NCBI RefSeq assembly: GCF_009707465.1
Contig: NZ_CP046120.1
Coordinates: forward strand, 3,625,501-3,689,500
Origin: Novosphingobium sp. Gsoil 351
Lineage (GTDB): Bacteria > Pseudomonadota > Alphaproteobacteria > Sphingomonadales > Sphingomonadaceae
DNA: 64,000 nucleotides
Reading direction: 5' to 3'
Both the position numbers and the translations under genes were made by a program. Shown piece after piece: positions 55,888-64,000 of the stretch (the stretch's first letter is position 1; every line of letters starts with the position of its first letter). The notes beneath the pieces are model-generated. The model made no database searches, was not told where the DNA came from, and saw only the letters and a program-made list of their open reading frames with translations.

Positions 55888-57475
55888 TGCTCGTTCCCAT
55901 CAATGTAAGAAACAGCATAAATGCGATGGCCAAACCCACGATCGTAGGGTGGATCTGGCGATAGAAGCGCGCGTCACCCCCGCTTCGATACTGGGCGATC
56001 TCCCAAGTGATCAGTAGCAACAGGCCGGCGACTGCCGAGATAGCGGGCCGACCGGCATCGATTTCAAGCCCTCCACGCCCGCTGAACAGGGTAGCCGTGT
56101 AATTGACAACCTGATCGAACGAGCGCGCGCGAAAGAGCAGCCAGCCGTACAGCGTGATGATCCCGAAACCGGTGATCTTGAGGATGGCCAACGCCGGGCG
56201 GTCGCGCGCCGGACCGCGCCCGTTGACGATAACCCGGTGAACGCTCAGTGCCGTCCCATGATACAGGCCCCACAGCACATAGTTCCACGCCGCACCATGC
56301 CAAAGCCCGCCGAGTAGCATCGTCAGCATGAGGTTGCGGCAGGTGAAGGCCAGGCTTCCGCGGTTACCGCCGAGTGGCTTGTAGAGATAATCGCTGAGCC
56401 AGGTCGACAGGCTGATATGCCAGCGTTGCCAGAAGTCGCGCGGGGAGCCCGCGAAATAGGGCTGATTGAAATTGTACATCAGCTCGATGCCGAAGAGCTT
56501 GGCTACACCGCGCGCGATATCCGAGTAACCCGAAAAATCGCAGTAGATTTGGACAGCGAAGGCCAGCGTTCCGGCCACTACGGTTCCCCAGGTCGCATCC
56601 GGAACCGCATAGGCTTGATCGGCGACCATCGCCATGCCGTCGGCTATCGCAACCTTCTTGAACATGCCGAACATTATCAGGAAGCAACCGCGCCGGATCT
56701 GATCTCCGGTTATTTGGCGAGGCTGGCTCATCTGCGGCAGCAGGTTGCGCGCGCGTTCGATGGGGCCGGCGACGAGCTGAGGGAAAAAGCCCACGAACAC
56801 CGCGAAATCGAAGAAGCGGTCGGTGGGCTTCAACTCGCGGCGGTATATGTCGATCGCGTAACTCATCGACTGGAAGGTGTAGAACGAGATCCCAACTGGG
56901 AGCACGATGCTGAAGTGGCTTGCCTGGGCCGCGAATCCGGCCGCGTTTAACGAGGCAACGAGGCTGTCGATAAAGAAGTTGAAGTACTTGAAGAAACCCA
57001 GGACGACGAGCTGCAGGGTCACGCTGATGCCGACGCAAGTTTTGCGCCGGCGCTCCTCGGGCAGCGTCGCCAGCACGCGATATGCCAACGTGAGCCCGGC
57101 CAGAAACACTGGTATGCCGATTAGCACGTACTGCATCATTGGCGTCAGCAGAGGCGCTTCGGTTCCGTCTCCGCGGAGCCGACCCAGCAGTTCTGACATG
57201 TTGCAGCCGAGCAGCAACAACGCCGCACCGGTCAGAAACAGCCCAGGCACGATGACCTGGTGCCTTGTAAGTCGTCCGCGATCGAGCACGAGTCCGGACC
57301 AGAAATCGATCGTGGTGGAAAATATGAGTAGGAAAAGGAAGCGCCAGTCCCACCAGCCATAGAAAACATAGCCCGCTACAAGCAGTAGCCAATTCTGCCC
57401 GCGAAACGGCAACACGCGGTAAAACGCGTAAACGATCGCAAGGAAAACCAAAAAATCGAGTGAGTTAAACAGCAT
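55853..57475 (-). CDS. MBOAT family O-acyltransferase (AlgI-like)
   Basis: A 540-residue polytopic acyltransferase. It opens MLFNSLDFLVFLAIVYAFYR and has VLPVGISFYTFQSMSYAIDI, FFPQLVAGPIERA, and the catalytic histidine region GGLWHGAAWNYVLWGLYHG. AlgI-type proteins pass acetyl (or another acyl) from the cytoplasm across the membrane for O-acylation of sugars. It is the first gene of the minus-strand run, followed by the SGNH partner. It has only a weak AGG before the ATG. Confidence 0.94.
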   Translation of the reverse strand: MLFNSLDFLVFLAIVYAFYRVLPFRGQNWLLLVAGYVFYGWWDWRFLFLLIFSTTIDFWSGLVLDRGRLTRHQVIVPGLFLTGAALLLLGCNMSELLGRLRGDGTEAPLLTPMMQYVLIGIPVFLAGLTLAYRVLATLPEERRRKTCVGISVTLQLVVLGFFKYFNFFIDSLVASLNAAGFAAQASHFSIVLPVGISFYTFQSMSYAIDIYRRELKPTDRFFDFAVFVGFFPQLVAGPIERARNLLPQMSQPRQITGDQIRRGCFLIMFGMFKKVAIADGMAMVADQAYAVPDATWGTVVAGTLAFAVQIYCDFSGYSDIARGVAKLFGIELMYNFNQPYFAGSPRDFWQRWHISLSTWLSDYLYKPLGGNRGSLAFTCRNLMLTMLLGGLWHGAAWNYVLWGLYHGTALSVHRVIVNGRGPARDRPALAILKITGFGIITLYGWLLFRARSFDQVVNYTATLFSGRGGLEIDAGRPAISAVAGLLLLITWEIAQYRSGGDARFYRQIHPTIVGLAIAFMLFLTLMGTSNEPAQFIYFQF

Positions 57476-58057
57476 AACCTATGCGCGCTCGTTATCAGTT
57501 CAAATGCCTGACTAGCCAGAGGAGTGCGTTGTCTACAACACTCTTGACTCACCTCACGGGTGGCCCACTTGGCCCATCCCAGCTATCGCCGATTTAGGAG
57601 AATTCACTTCCGGTCCTTGTTCAGAGCACGCCTAGTCTTCTGACATAGATTTCGCCCCAGCGATGGTATCGTCGCGAGATTTCCCCTCGATCTTCCCGGA
57701 CCCTTGATATGTTTCGCAGACAGCGATTCCCTAGGTCAATTACACCACCGCTTCTCGACCTAGCGATATCAGGACGCACGCGTGTACGATCATCAGGTGC
57801 GCACCATTGGCGATTACGAACGACGACGTCAATTCAGCCTGCCAGGCGAGGGGCGGATATAAGCACCGTATAAGCACGTTCCCAAGGAGGCCCCGGACGA
57901 ACTCGAATTTCATGCGGTTGCAACGCTTGTCAATTCTCCTCATCGCCCGGCGCATGCCGATGTATCCCCCTTGGGACGCCAACCGGTCGAATCAGACGGT
58001 GCTGTTGGGAGGAGGTTAACCAAACCTGCGCTATGTCCTGCGCAAAGGAGCGGAAAT
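57476..58057. other. 580-base divergent intergenic region
   Basis: No convincing gene is seen. It must contain promoters for the minus-strand polysaccharide run (start 57475) and the plus-strand lipoprotein (58058). An imperfect dyad is at 57523-57544. The GC content is lower than in neighbouring genes. Confidence 0.4.
57523..57544. promoter_or_regulatory. Imperfect dyad upstream of the MBOAT operon
   Basis: AGTGCGTTGT, then CT, then ACAACACTCT: 8 of 10 positions are symmetric. The centre is about 58 bases upstream of the MBOAT start. Such a position suits an operator, but symmetry alone is weak evidence. Confidence 0.2.
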
Positions 58058-58570
58058 TTGATCGCGAAAGCTTACCTGGCCCTGGCGGGAATGTGCCTCC
58101 TGGCAGCTTGCGGCACTCCGCCGCGCGATGTGAAGCTCGCGGGGCTCGATCTAGGTCAACCAGCGGTCTTGGAAAAACTCAAGGAGGGGCTCTCGCCCGG
58201 TGAGGGCACAGCGCTGATTACCTATGCTGCGTTTCATTGGCCGGGATCGAAAAATTACTGCGGACGACCTGCGTTCGCCCAGGATATTGAACCGAAGACC
58301 ATCGGTGAGGCAATTGACCGCACGATCGCATTTGAGACAGCACTCACGCGCAAGCGAATGGCCGAGGCGAAACACGCAACGCCCGCCTCCGAGCGTGCGC
58401 AACAGGACAAGCAACTGATCGACAGATTCGATGATCTCACACTTAGGCGCGATATGATTCTCAGTCGGCAGGGTGGACGAACCGATCGGGCAAAAGAACT
58501 GCGCAAAATCGAGCAGCAGATCGAATCTGTAAGGCTGGAACGGGCGAAGCTCGCCAGACTACCATCTTAA
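58058..58570 (+). CDS. Hypothetical lipoprotein with C-terminal coiled coil
   Basis: A 170-residue protein with a lipoprotein signal (LALAGMCLLAACG). The mature part has two Cys-poor regions and a charged, probably coiled-coil C terminus (about 110-168, RAQQDKQLIDRFDDLTLRRD onward). I do not recognise the family. The start is TTG 58058 because a perfect AAAGGAG lies seven bases upstream; the frame opens as far left as 57971 without support. Confidence 0.65.
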   Translation: MIAKAYLALAGMCLLAACGTPPRDVKLAGLDLGQPAVLEKLKEGLSPGEGTALITYAAFHWPGSKNYCGRPAFAQDIEPKTIGEAIDRTIAFETALTRKRMAEAKHATPASERAQQDKQLIDRFDDLTLRRDMILSRQGGRTDRAKELRKIEQQIESVRLERAKLARLPS

Positions 58571-58622
58571 GTTCAGGACCCTTTCTGGGCAGGAATGCGA
58601 GCATGGTCGCGACCGCGGAACC

Positions 58623-58919
58623 TCAGAGGCAGTTGACGGCGCGCTTGTCGTAGCTGATTGCGACGCCACGGACGTCCTTCCGGCGGCAGATGGAATTTCC
58701 GATCAGATGACGGCCCTCGAAGCGATCGCGGTCGACTCGGACCGTTCGCTTGCGGCTCGATCGGCCGAGCAAGACGAGCATGCTTTCGGCTGGACGCAGC
58801 GAGGGGCGGAGCCGGTCGGCATCATAGCCGTACTCGCGAACCAGAGCTCGGGAACGCGCTGAGAACCCTTGTTGGGCATGGAGCGGTGCGACGAGTCCTG
58901 CTGCGATTGCGCAGATCAA
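58623..58919 (-). CDS. Possible small secreted protein
   Basis: A 98-residue frame with a short hydrophobic start (ICAIAAGLVAPLHAQQ) that could be a signal peptide, and two Cys near the end (NSICRRKD and VNCL). The start would be a TTG at 58919 with no ribosome site, and a stop lies just upstream. It may be real but short; no family recognised. The rest of 58920-59426 shows no gene. Confidence 0.35.
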   Translation of the reverse strand: MICAIAAGLVAPLHAQQGFSARSRALVREYGYDADRLRPSLRPAESMLVLLGRSSRKRTVRVDRDRFEGRHLIGNSICRRKDVRGVAISYDKRAVNCL

Positions 58920-59426
58920 CTCGAACTAATGAGAGTTTGCCGTGAGTTCCGCCTGCGGACCTCCCTGTCGCAGATCCCGGATCAAGCCCCAGCACCTGTC
59001 GAGGCAATTGATCGGACCTGCACTCACTTGAGTGGATACTGCGTCGCTTGGCCGCAACCAAGCCACGGCCAATCTCGTTTAATCCAAAAATCCGGGCCGC
59101 GCGACTTGTCGCTCAAAAACCCACCGCTATCCGCCCCGCAACAAAAACAGACGGGTCGGGTCAATGTAAGTTTCTCAGGTCGCGCCAGTTGGTACGGGGC
59201 TGTGGCCTTGCGCAAGTCGCAGTGGTGCCTCGGGTAACGCACTCAAACGAACGTCGGCCCCTTTTACATCATGGTCAATTGATGATTTGCGGGTTCGTCT
59301 TGTCGTGCTGCCAACGGAATGATTGCGAGCGCGCAGTTCGGTTAACAGAAAATTAGGCAACCGGTTTTACTCGTCCTTAGGCAATTCACCTCAAATTAAG
59401 TCCACTCGCTTGGGGGCCGGACTGAT

Positions 59427-60638
59427 ATGACCTATAGCCGCAACATGTCGATTGCCGCTTTGTTACTTTTCTGCGCAAGCTGCGGGGGCGGGTCGGGAGA
59501 CTTGCTTTCAAGCGCTGACCAAGGAGAACTGGCGCGCAAGGTGAAGCTCGTCGCAGCTCCATCGCCAACTCCGTCACCCTCACCGACGGCGACATCGACC
59601 TCCTTAGCGGTGACGGTCGGGGCAGCCGGCTATGTGCTGTCGCCAACGCTCGATGGTGCACCCGATCTTCTGGCGTCCTTCGATATTGCCAACGGCCTAC
59701 AGGCTGCGTGGGGGACCGGCGAAATTCCCGGACTTTACACGAGTGACCGGTCGGAAGGCGCATTCCGATTCACCTGCGGGGGAGATGGTAAGGTCGCCCA
59801 GGACGATCCGCTGGTCTATCCCAATCAGCCGGGTAAGAGCCATCTGCACAAAGCGTGGGGCAATACGGACTTTAGCGCCGCCACGACCCCGGCGAGCCTC
59901 GCCGCCAGCGCGACAACGAACTGCAACAAGACGGCCTATAGTCTGAACCGCTCCTCCTATTGGATGCCAGCGCTTATCGATGATCTTGGAAACGTGATGC
60001 AGCCTAATTTCATTTCGGTTTACTACAAGCGAGGCGCCGCATCTTCCGCTTACTGCGATCCCAACAGTGCAAAATTCGTTGGCACCTGCGTATCGCTGCC
60101 CAACCAGATCCGCTATGTCTTCGGCTGGAACATGAACAGCCCCACAGCGAAGGTGGATGGCGCGAGTTGGTATTGCTCGGGCGGCGACAACCTGCATCAC
60201 GCAAACCTGAATCAAGTTTTCGCCAGCGGCTGCAAGGCGGGCGATACCCTGGTAGCGAACACTATCGCTCCCAATTGCTGGGACGGGAAGTATCTCGACA
60301 CGCCCGATCACCGCAGCCACGTGGCGTATGCAGACTATTCCCGGGGGGATGGAAATGCCCACTGTCCCGCTAGCCATCCTTTCTACATTCCGCAGGAAGA
60401 GAACAAGGCGATGTGGACGGTGACCGCCGCCATGATCCGAGCGGATGGTACTAGCAGCGTAAGGTTGTCGAGCGACGATATGTTGCCTGGCGCCCAACCC
60501 GGTGAGACACTCCACGCGGACTACATCGAAAGCTGGGTAGCCGGAGCCAAGAAAATTTGGATGGACAACTGCATCAACAAAGGACTGTCGTGCTCGGGCG
60601 GCGACCTCGGCAACGGCAAGCAGTTGATTGGTGCCTGA
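59427..60638 (+). CDS. DUF1996 lipoprotein
   Basis: A 403-residue lipoprotein (LLLFCASC, lipid on Cys19). A Pro/Ser/Thr linker (PSPTPSPSPTATSTS, about 45-60) leads to a DUF1996 domain (about 90-385) with the typical KSHLHKAWGN, SSYWMPALID and WYCSGGDNLHH segments, which suggest metal or sugar binding through His. The family is common in fungi and scattered in bacteria; its reaction is unknown. The ATG is preceded by GGGGG. The IS66 copy lies 320 bases downstream and does not touch it. Confidence 0.82.
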   Translation: MTYSRNMSIAALLLFCASCGGGSGDLLSSADQGELARKVKLVAAPSPTPSPSPTATSTSLAVTVGAAGYVLSPTLDGAPDLLASFDIANGLQAAWGTGEIPGLYTSDRSEGAFRFTCGGDGKVAQDDPLVYPNQPGKSHLHKAWGNTDFSAATTPASLAASATTNCNKTAYSLNRSSYWMPALIDDLGNVMQPNFISVYYKRGAASSAYCDPNSAKFVGTCVSLPNQIRYVFGWNMNSPTAKVDGASWYCSGGDNLHHANLNQVFASGCKAGDTLVANTIAPNCWDGKYLDTPDHRSHVAYADYSRGDGNAHCPASHPFYIPQEENKAMWTVTAAMIRADGTSSVRLSSDDMLPGAQPGETLHADYIESWVAGAKKIWMDNCINKGLSCSGGDLGNGKQLIGA

Positions 60639-60961
60639 CACACTTCCTGGAACTCCGCCAGCCTGAGCCAACTTAGAGCGAAACTGGTCCCGGCTTGTAT
60701 CCGGCGGAATGAGGATTCTGATCCGTCGGAGTTTGGCGGAGACCAGTGTGTTTGAGTTACTCCAGGGTGCGGTTGTGCACTGTGTCGTAGCATCTTGCTC
60801 CGGCTTCGGAAACGATCGATACTGCAATAGTCGGTAGGTTGCTTCTGCCTTTTGGAGTCGGTTGATCGTCTCGGAGCCGTGGCCATCGCCGATATTGATG
60901 AAAGGGCTCTCGGGTCGATCTCTCCCGCCCGCAATTGCGGTCCCCCATCGGTCTCCGGCAG
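60639..60961. other. Flank between DUF1996 gene and IS66
   Basis: No gene with support. CTCCGCCA (60653-60660) and TGGCGGAG (60734-60741) are inverted, as are CTGGTC and GACCAG inside, giving a loose cruciform of about 90 bases that may be an old element end. Minus-strand frames here run to the IS66 target site but show no family. Confidence 0.35.
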
Positions 60962-60984
60962 GTAAGCGTCCGGTGAGCGGGTTT

Positions 60985-62490
60985 TCAGGCTGACCGGTAG
61001 TTCCAGGGCAGCAGTTCATCGATGTGGCGCGCTGGGTGATCGGCGATGCGGGCGATGGTGTCGGCGAGCCACGCTTGCGGATCGAGCTTGTTGAGCTTGG
61101 CGGTCTCGATGAGGCTGAAAATGGCGGCGGCGCGATGCCCGCCCTGGTCGGAACCCGCGAACAGCCAGTTCTTGCGACCGATGGCGATACCGCGCAGCGC
61201 GCGCTCGGCGGCGTTGTTGTCGATCTCGAGGCGACCATCGTCGATGTAGCGGACCAGTGCCGACCAGCGCGCGAGGGCGTAGCGGATGGCGACCGCAAGG
61301 TCGGAGCGCCGCGACAGCCTGGGCAGCGTCGCATCGAGCCAGCTTCGCAACGCGGACAGCAGTGGGCTGGCTCGAGCCTGCCGTTCGCATCGTCGCGCAT
61401 CGGGTGGTCGGCCGCGAACCTCGTCTTCGATCGCGTAGAGTCCGGCGATGTGGTCGAGCGCCTCGCGCGCGGTGGCCGAGCCGGTGGCGGCGTGGACGTC
61501 GAAGAACTTGCGCCTGACGTGCGCCCAGCAGGCGACCTCGGCGATCTTCGTACCGTAGAGCCGGTCGAACCCGGCATAGCCATCGGCGTGGAGGTCGCCG
61601 GTGAACGCGCGCAAGTGCCCGGCTGGCCGGTCGCCGCGGCGGTCGGGCGCATAGCGGAACACCACCGCGGGCGGCGCTTCGCCGCCCCATCCCCGCTCGT
61701 CGCGGACGTAGGTCCACAGCCGCCCGGTCCTGGTGCGGCCGGTGCCTGGAGCGAGCACCGGAACCGGGGTGTCGTCGGCATGCAGGGTGCCGCCGCCCAT
61801 GACATGGCGCTCGAGCGCGTCGACCAAGGGGTCAAGCAGCGTCGCCGATCGCCCGACCCAGTCGGCCAGCGTCGAACGGGCCAACTCGACTCCTTGGCGC
61901 GCGTAGATCCCCGACTGCCGGTAGAGCGGAAGGTGGTCGGCATACTTGCTGACCAGAACATGCGCGAGCAGCCCGGCGCCGGGCCGGCCGCGCTCGATCG
62001 GCATCGATGGCAAGGGCGCCTGGACGATGCGCTCGCAGGTCCGGCAGCTGAAGCGCGGACGGACGTGACGGATGACGCGGAAGCTCGCCGGAACATAGTC
62101 GAGCTGCTCGGTGACGTCGGACCCGATCTTGCGCAGCGCGCCGCCGCAATCGGGACAAGCGCAGGCGGGCTCGTGCAGCACCTCTTCGCGCGGAAGATGA
62201 TCGGGCAACGGTTGGCGGAAGGGCTTGGCGGCCTCACGCATCCTGGCCAGCGCCGGTGCGGTCACCGCAGCAACATCGGCCTCGACTTCTTCGAGGCCCA
62301 GCTCGAGCTGATCGGCCTGGCGCGCAAGCCGCTCCGACGACGCGCCGAACTGCATCCGTCGAAGCTTGGCGAGCTGCATCTGGAGCCGCTCGATGAGCAG
62401 GTCGCGCTGGCCGAGCTCGGCCTGCGCGGCGACCAGCATCGCCTTCAGGACGTCGATATCGTCGGGGAGAAGATCGGCGTCGAGCAACAT
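60985..62490 (-). CDS. tnpC: IS66 transposase TnpC
   Basis: A 501-residue DDE transposase. It has an N-terminal coiled coil (LIERLQMQLAKLRRMQFG, about 31-48), a zinc-finger-like pair of CxxC motifs (ACPDCGG and FSCRTCER), catalytic Asp in TLHADDTPVPV, a second Asp in GDLHADGYAGFDRL and Glu in IDNNAAERALRGIAIGRKNW. The full IS66 C terminus is there. ATG 62490 was preferred to an in-frame GTG two codons earlier. The stop is 23 bases from the inner side of the left element end. Confidence 0.95.
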   Translation of the reverse strand: MLLDADLLPDDIDVLKAMLVAAQAELGQRDLLIERLQMQLAKLRRMQFGASSERLARQADQLELGLEEVEADVAAVTAPALARMREAAKPFRQPLPDHLPREEVLHEPACACPDCGGALRKIGSDVTEQLDYVPASFRVIRHVRPRFSCRTCERIVQAPLPSMPIERGRPGAGLLAHVLVSKYADHLPLYRQSGIYARQGVELARSTLADWVGRSATLLDPLVDALERHVMGGGTLHADDTPVPVLAPGTGRTRTGRLWTYVRDERGWGGEAPPAVVFRYAPDRRGDRPAGHLRAFTGDLHADGYAGFDRLYGTKIAEVACWAHVRRKFFDVHAATGSATAREALDHIAGLYAIEDEVRGRPPDARRCERQARASPLLSALRSWLDATLPRLSRRSDLAVAIRYALARWSALVRYIDDGRLEIDNNAAERALRGIAIGRKNWLFAGSDQGGHRAAAIFSLIETAKLNKLDPQAWLADTIARIADHPARHIDELLPWNYRSA

Positions 62491-62552
62491 GGCCACTTAT
62501 ACCAGATACGGCCCGCCACGGCACGCAAAAAGCACGCAAAACCGCCGTTCTA

Positions 62553-62900
62553 CTACCACGCCAGCGAGGGTTGCGCGGTGCGGATCGGGTGCCGCCACTC
62601 GACCCCTTCGAGCAGCATCGACAACTGCGCCGCGCTCAGCACGGCAACACCCTCGGCGGTCGCAGGCCAAGTGAAGCGGCCGCGCTCGAGACGCTTGGCG
62701 AACAGGCACAGACCCTGTCCGTCCCACCATAGCAGCTTGACCAGATCGCCGCGCTTGCCACGGAACGCATAGACCGCGCCGCCGAACGGATCGCGCTTCA
62801 GCCGATGCTGGACCAGTGCCGCGAGGCCGTCGAAGCCCTTGCGCATATCGGTGACGCCGGCCGCGAGATAGACCCGGACCCCAGCCGGCGGGCCGATCAC
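62553..62900 (-). CDS. tnpB: IS66 accessory protein TnpB
   Basis: A 115-residue Orf2-type protein with VRVYLAAGVTDMRKGFDGLA, GGAVYAFRGKRGDLVKLLWW and WDGQGLCLFAKRLERGRFTW, all conserved in the family (PF05717). IS66 needs it for transposition, though its exact role is unclear. It starts at GTG 62900 and overlaps tnpA by 4 bases. Confidence 0.94.
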   Translation of the reverse strand: MIGPPAGVRVYLAAGVTDMRKGFDGLAALVQHRLKRDPFGGAVYAFRGKRGDLVKLLWWDGQGLCLFAKRLERGRFTWPATAEGVAVLSAAQLSMLLEGVEWRHPIRTAQPSLAW

Positions 62901-63283
62901 GTCAACCCGGCAAGCACGGCCTTGAGCACGCGCGCGTCGATCGGCGGAGCGAACCGCACGCGATGGCCGCTCGCCGCAATCACCTCGATCGCGCCCGCGG
63001 ACAGTGCTTCTGGAGCAGCCGCAACCGGCCCGGCGACTTCCACAGGCACGAACCCGCTGGGCGGCAACAGTGATCGCTCCGCCCGCACCAGGCTCGACCC
63101 CACCAGCGTCCTGCGCCAGCGGTAGATCAGCGACCCACACACCCCATACCGGCGGCCGACCTCGGCCACCGACGTGCCGGGCATCATCGCCTCCGACACG
63201 ATCCGCGCCTTGTCGTCCTCGCTGAACCGCCGGCGCGGACCAGCCGGGGCCGCGTCCACAACATCGATGATGCGCGTAGCCAT
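62897..63283 (-). CDS. tnpA: IS66 protein TnpA (HTH, transposase IS66 Orf1 type)
   Basis: A 128-residue protein with an N-terminal helix-turn-helix (RRRFSEDDKARIVSEAMMPG then TSVAEVGRRYGVCGSLIYRW) of the InsN/Tnp_8-like type, and a C-terminal end VRFAPPIDARVLKAVLAGL. It is the first gene of the element and overlaps tnpB by 4 bases. Confidence 0.93.
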   Translation of the reverse strand: MATRIIDVVDAAPAGPRRRFSEDDKARIVSEAMMPGTSVAEVGRRYGVCGSLIYRWRRTLVGSSLVRAERSLLPPSGFVPVEVAGPVAAAPEALSAGAIEVIAASGHRVRFAPPIDARVLKAVLAGLT

Positions 63284-63368
63284 AGTGCCGCACCAGTGCC
63301 TGCCACAGTGCTACACCTGTGGCTTGCTCGTCACGGCAACTGCAAGGTGGGGATCACCGGACGCTTAC

Positions 63369-63709
63369 TCCGGCAGTACGCCGTTCCTTCATTGTGCTCA
63401 TTGCGCAGGGTAAACAGCGAAGCTGTCGCGGTCCCTTCCACAAATGGCAACGGGTATTTCCGGTCGTTCGAAAGGACGATGCATATCGCTTCGCTGCTGC
63501 CATGCAGATCAAGATGTCGATGTGCCGATTATCTCATTTCGAACGCGCGGAGAGGTACGGCTGCAAATTCTCGCGCGTGATTAAATATTGATACAAACGG
63601 GTGATGGCGCCTTACTGCGTAAAAGCACGCCGCATCAAATCTGCCGCCAAATAAGCAGATTTCCTTACAATTTGCCGTTCGCTTATTTTCGGTCGCCAGT
63701 CACTTCTGG
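63369..63709. other. Right flank of IS66, no gene seen
   Basis: After the direct repeat (63369-63376), this 340-base stretch has no frame with a recognisable domain. Joining it to 60953 across the insertion gives a noncoding-looking stretch that resembles dispersed sphingomonad intergenic sequence (recalled only). Bases 63570-63720 are AT-richer. Confidence 0.35.
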
Positions 63710-63919
63710 TCATTTTACTCCGTGAATCCCCGGATGTTCGCTCGATACAGCGCCGATGCCAGCAGGCGGAGCGCCTTGGGCGCACGCGATCGGCCCAGCA
63801 ATACGACCCGCGACAGAACAACGATGCCGCCGCACCCAGGCCCGGTGCGCGGGGCACGAGCGGGTGGGATTGACGCGTCGCTCGCGGACGAGCCGGGGAG
63901 GGAGGTACATCCTAGCCAT
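63710..63919 (-). pseudogene. Degenerate HNH-like (DUF968-type) phage gene fragment
   Basis: The 69-residue frame has AAGGAG about nine bases before its ATG and reads ERRVNPTRSCPAHRAWVRRH then RCSVAGRIAGPIACAQ. This resembles small phage/prophage HNH-type proteins with RRH.CSVPGC..GPIECAHVR, but the second Cys and the His of the zinc site are gone, and the frame soon ends. It is likely a decayed copy. The phage link is inferred. Confidence 0.4.
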
Positions 63920-63925
63920 GCTCGA

Positions 63926-64000
63926 TCACTCCTTGTTCTGCGCCCAGCGCCGTTGCGCGTTTGGCCCGAGCCGGCTTTGCCGGGCGGGTCGTTTGGGTGT
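63926..64000 (-). CDS. C-terminal end of an unidentified protein (partial)
   Basis: The last 24 residues of a minus-strand gene are visible: TPKRPARQSRLGPNAQRRWA then QNKE and a stop. The Arg/Gln-rich tail suggests a nucleic-acid-related or phage protein, but the family is not recognisable. It ends seven bases before the HNH-like fragment begins, which suggests one phage-like operon. The gene extends past the window edge. Confidence 0.35.
   Translation of the reverse strand, partial: TPKRPARQSRLGPNAQRRWAQNKE

Larger units (their letters stand above)
60962..63368 (-). mobile_element. IS66-family insertion sequence, complete
   Basis: A 2407-base element bounded by perfect 15-bp inverted repeats (GTAAGCGTCCGGTGA at 60962-60976; complement at 63354-63368). 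The 8-bp direct repeat TCCGGCAG flanks it at 60954-60961 and 63369-63376, exactly the duplication size of IS66. It encodes TnpA, TnpB and TnpC in the usual order on the minus strand, all intact. It has probably moved recently. It hit intergenic sequence to the right of the DUF1996 gene. Confidence 0.96.

Noticed and set aside
59697..62237. 846-codon minus-strand frame across the DUF1996 gene and IS66
   Set aside because: It crosses the end of a recent insertion and overlaps two confident genes; no motif.

Overview
The window looks like chromosomal DNA from an alphaproteobacterium of the order Sphingomonadales (Sphingomonas/Novosphingobium-like). The basis is high GC, an S18-L9 junction with a long acidic L9 tail, a V-type-looking exosortase/PEP-CTERM system, intergenic hairpins of a kind common in sphingomonads, and IS66/IS1380/IS3 sequences. 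This placement is inference; no rRNA is present.

Left part (1-19 kb) is mostly core. It holds rpsR (end) and rplI, a PilZ-XRE fusion regulator, a GGDEF protein with a degenerate motif, a MurC/Mpl-type ligase divergent from an LD-carboxypeptidase (cell-wall recycling), fabD, fabG (frameshifted as given), dnaN, a DUF2855 protein, an alcohol dehydrogenase, an N-acyl-D-amino-acid deacylase, an FprA-like ferredoxin reductase, a PHA-depolymerase-like hydrolase, a PAS-GGDEF-EAL-PilZ protein and lepA.

Middle part (19-37 kb) is an exosortase and exopolysaccharide locus. It has two PEP-CTERM proteins (one directly upstream of an L,D-transpeptidase lipoprotein), a SleB-like wall hydrolase, exosortase, EpsI, an EpsD-like PPIase, two glycosyltransferases, a WecB/TagA/CpsF enzyme, a TPR lipoprotein, and then a Wza-like export protein, an outer-membrane barrel, a Wzz-like chain-length protein, a BY-kinase-like ATPase and a small XrtV-type accessory protein.

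Right part (37-57.5 kb) is a second polysaccharide region. Plus-strand genes build a repeat unit: polyprenyl-phosphate sugar transferase, a broken FkbM methyltransferase with nested IS remnants, a methyltransferase, a flippase, two glycosyltransferases, an oxidoreductase and an epimerase. A long minus-strand run (57475 down to 46386) carries an MBOAT/SGNH acylation pair, GtrA, a GT2, an LPG-synthase-like membrane protein, an overlapping kinase/HAD/nucleotidyltransferase cassette, a large multi-spanning membrane protein and an O-antigen-ligase/Wzy-like protein. Parts of this run are AT-richer than the left part, which suggests transfer.

The end (57.5-64 kb) has lipoproteins including a DUF1996 protein, a complete IS66 element with perfect 15-bp inverted repeats and an 8-bp target duplication, and degenerate phage-like coding sequence at the edge. 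Four genes (fabG, two glycosyltransferases, fkbM) carry single-base frameshifts. Three of these fall in G runs, so base-calling error must be considered before calling them pseudogenes.
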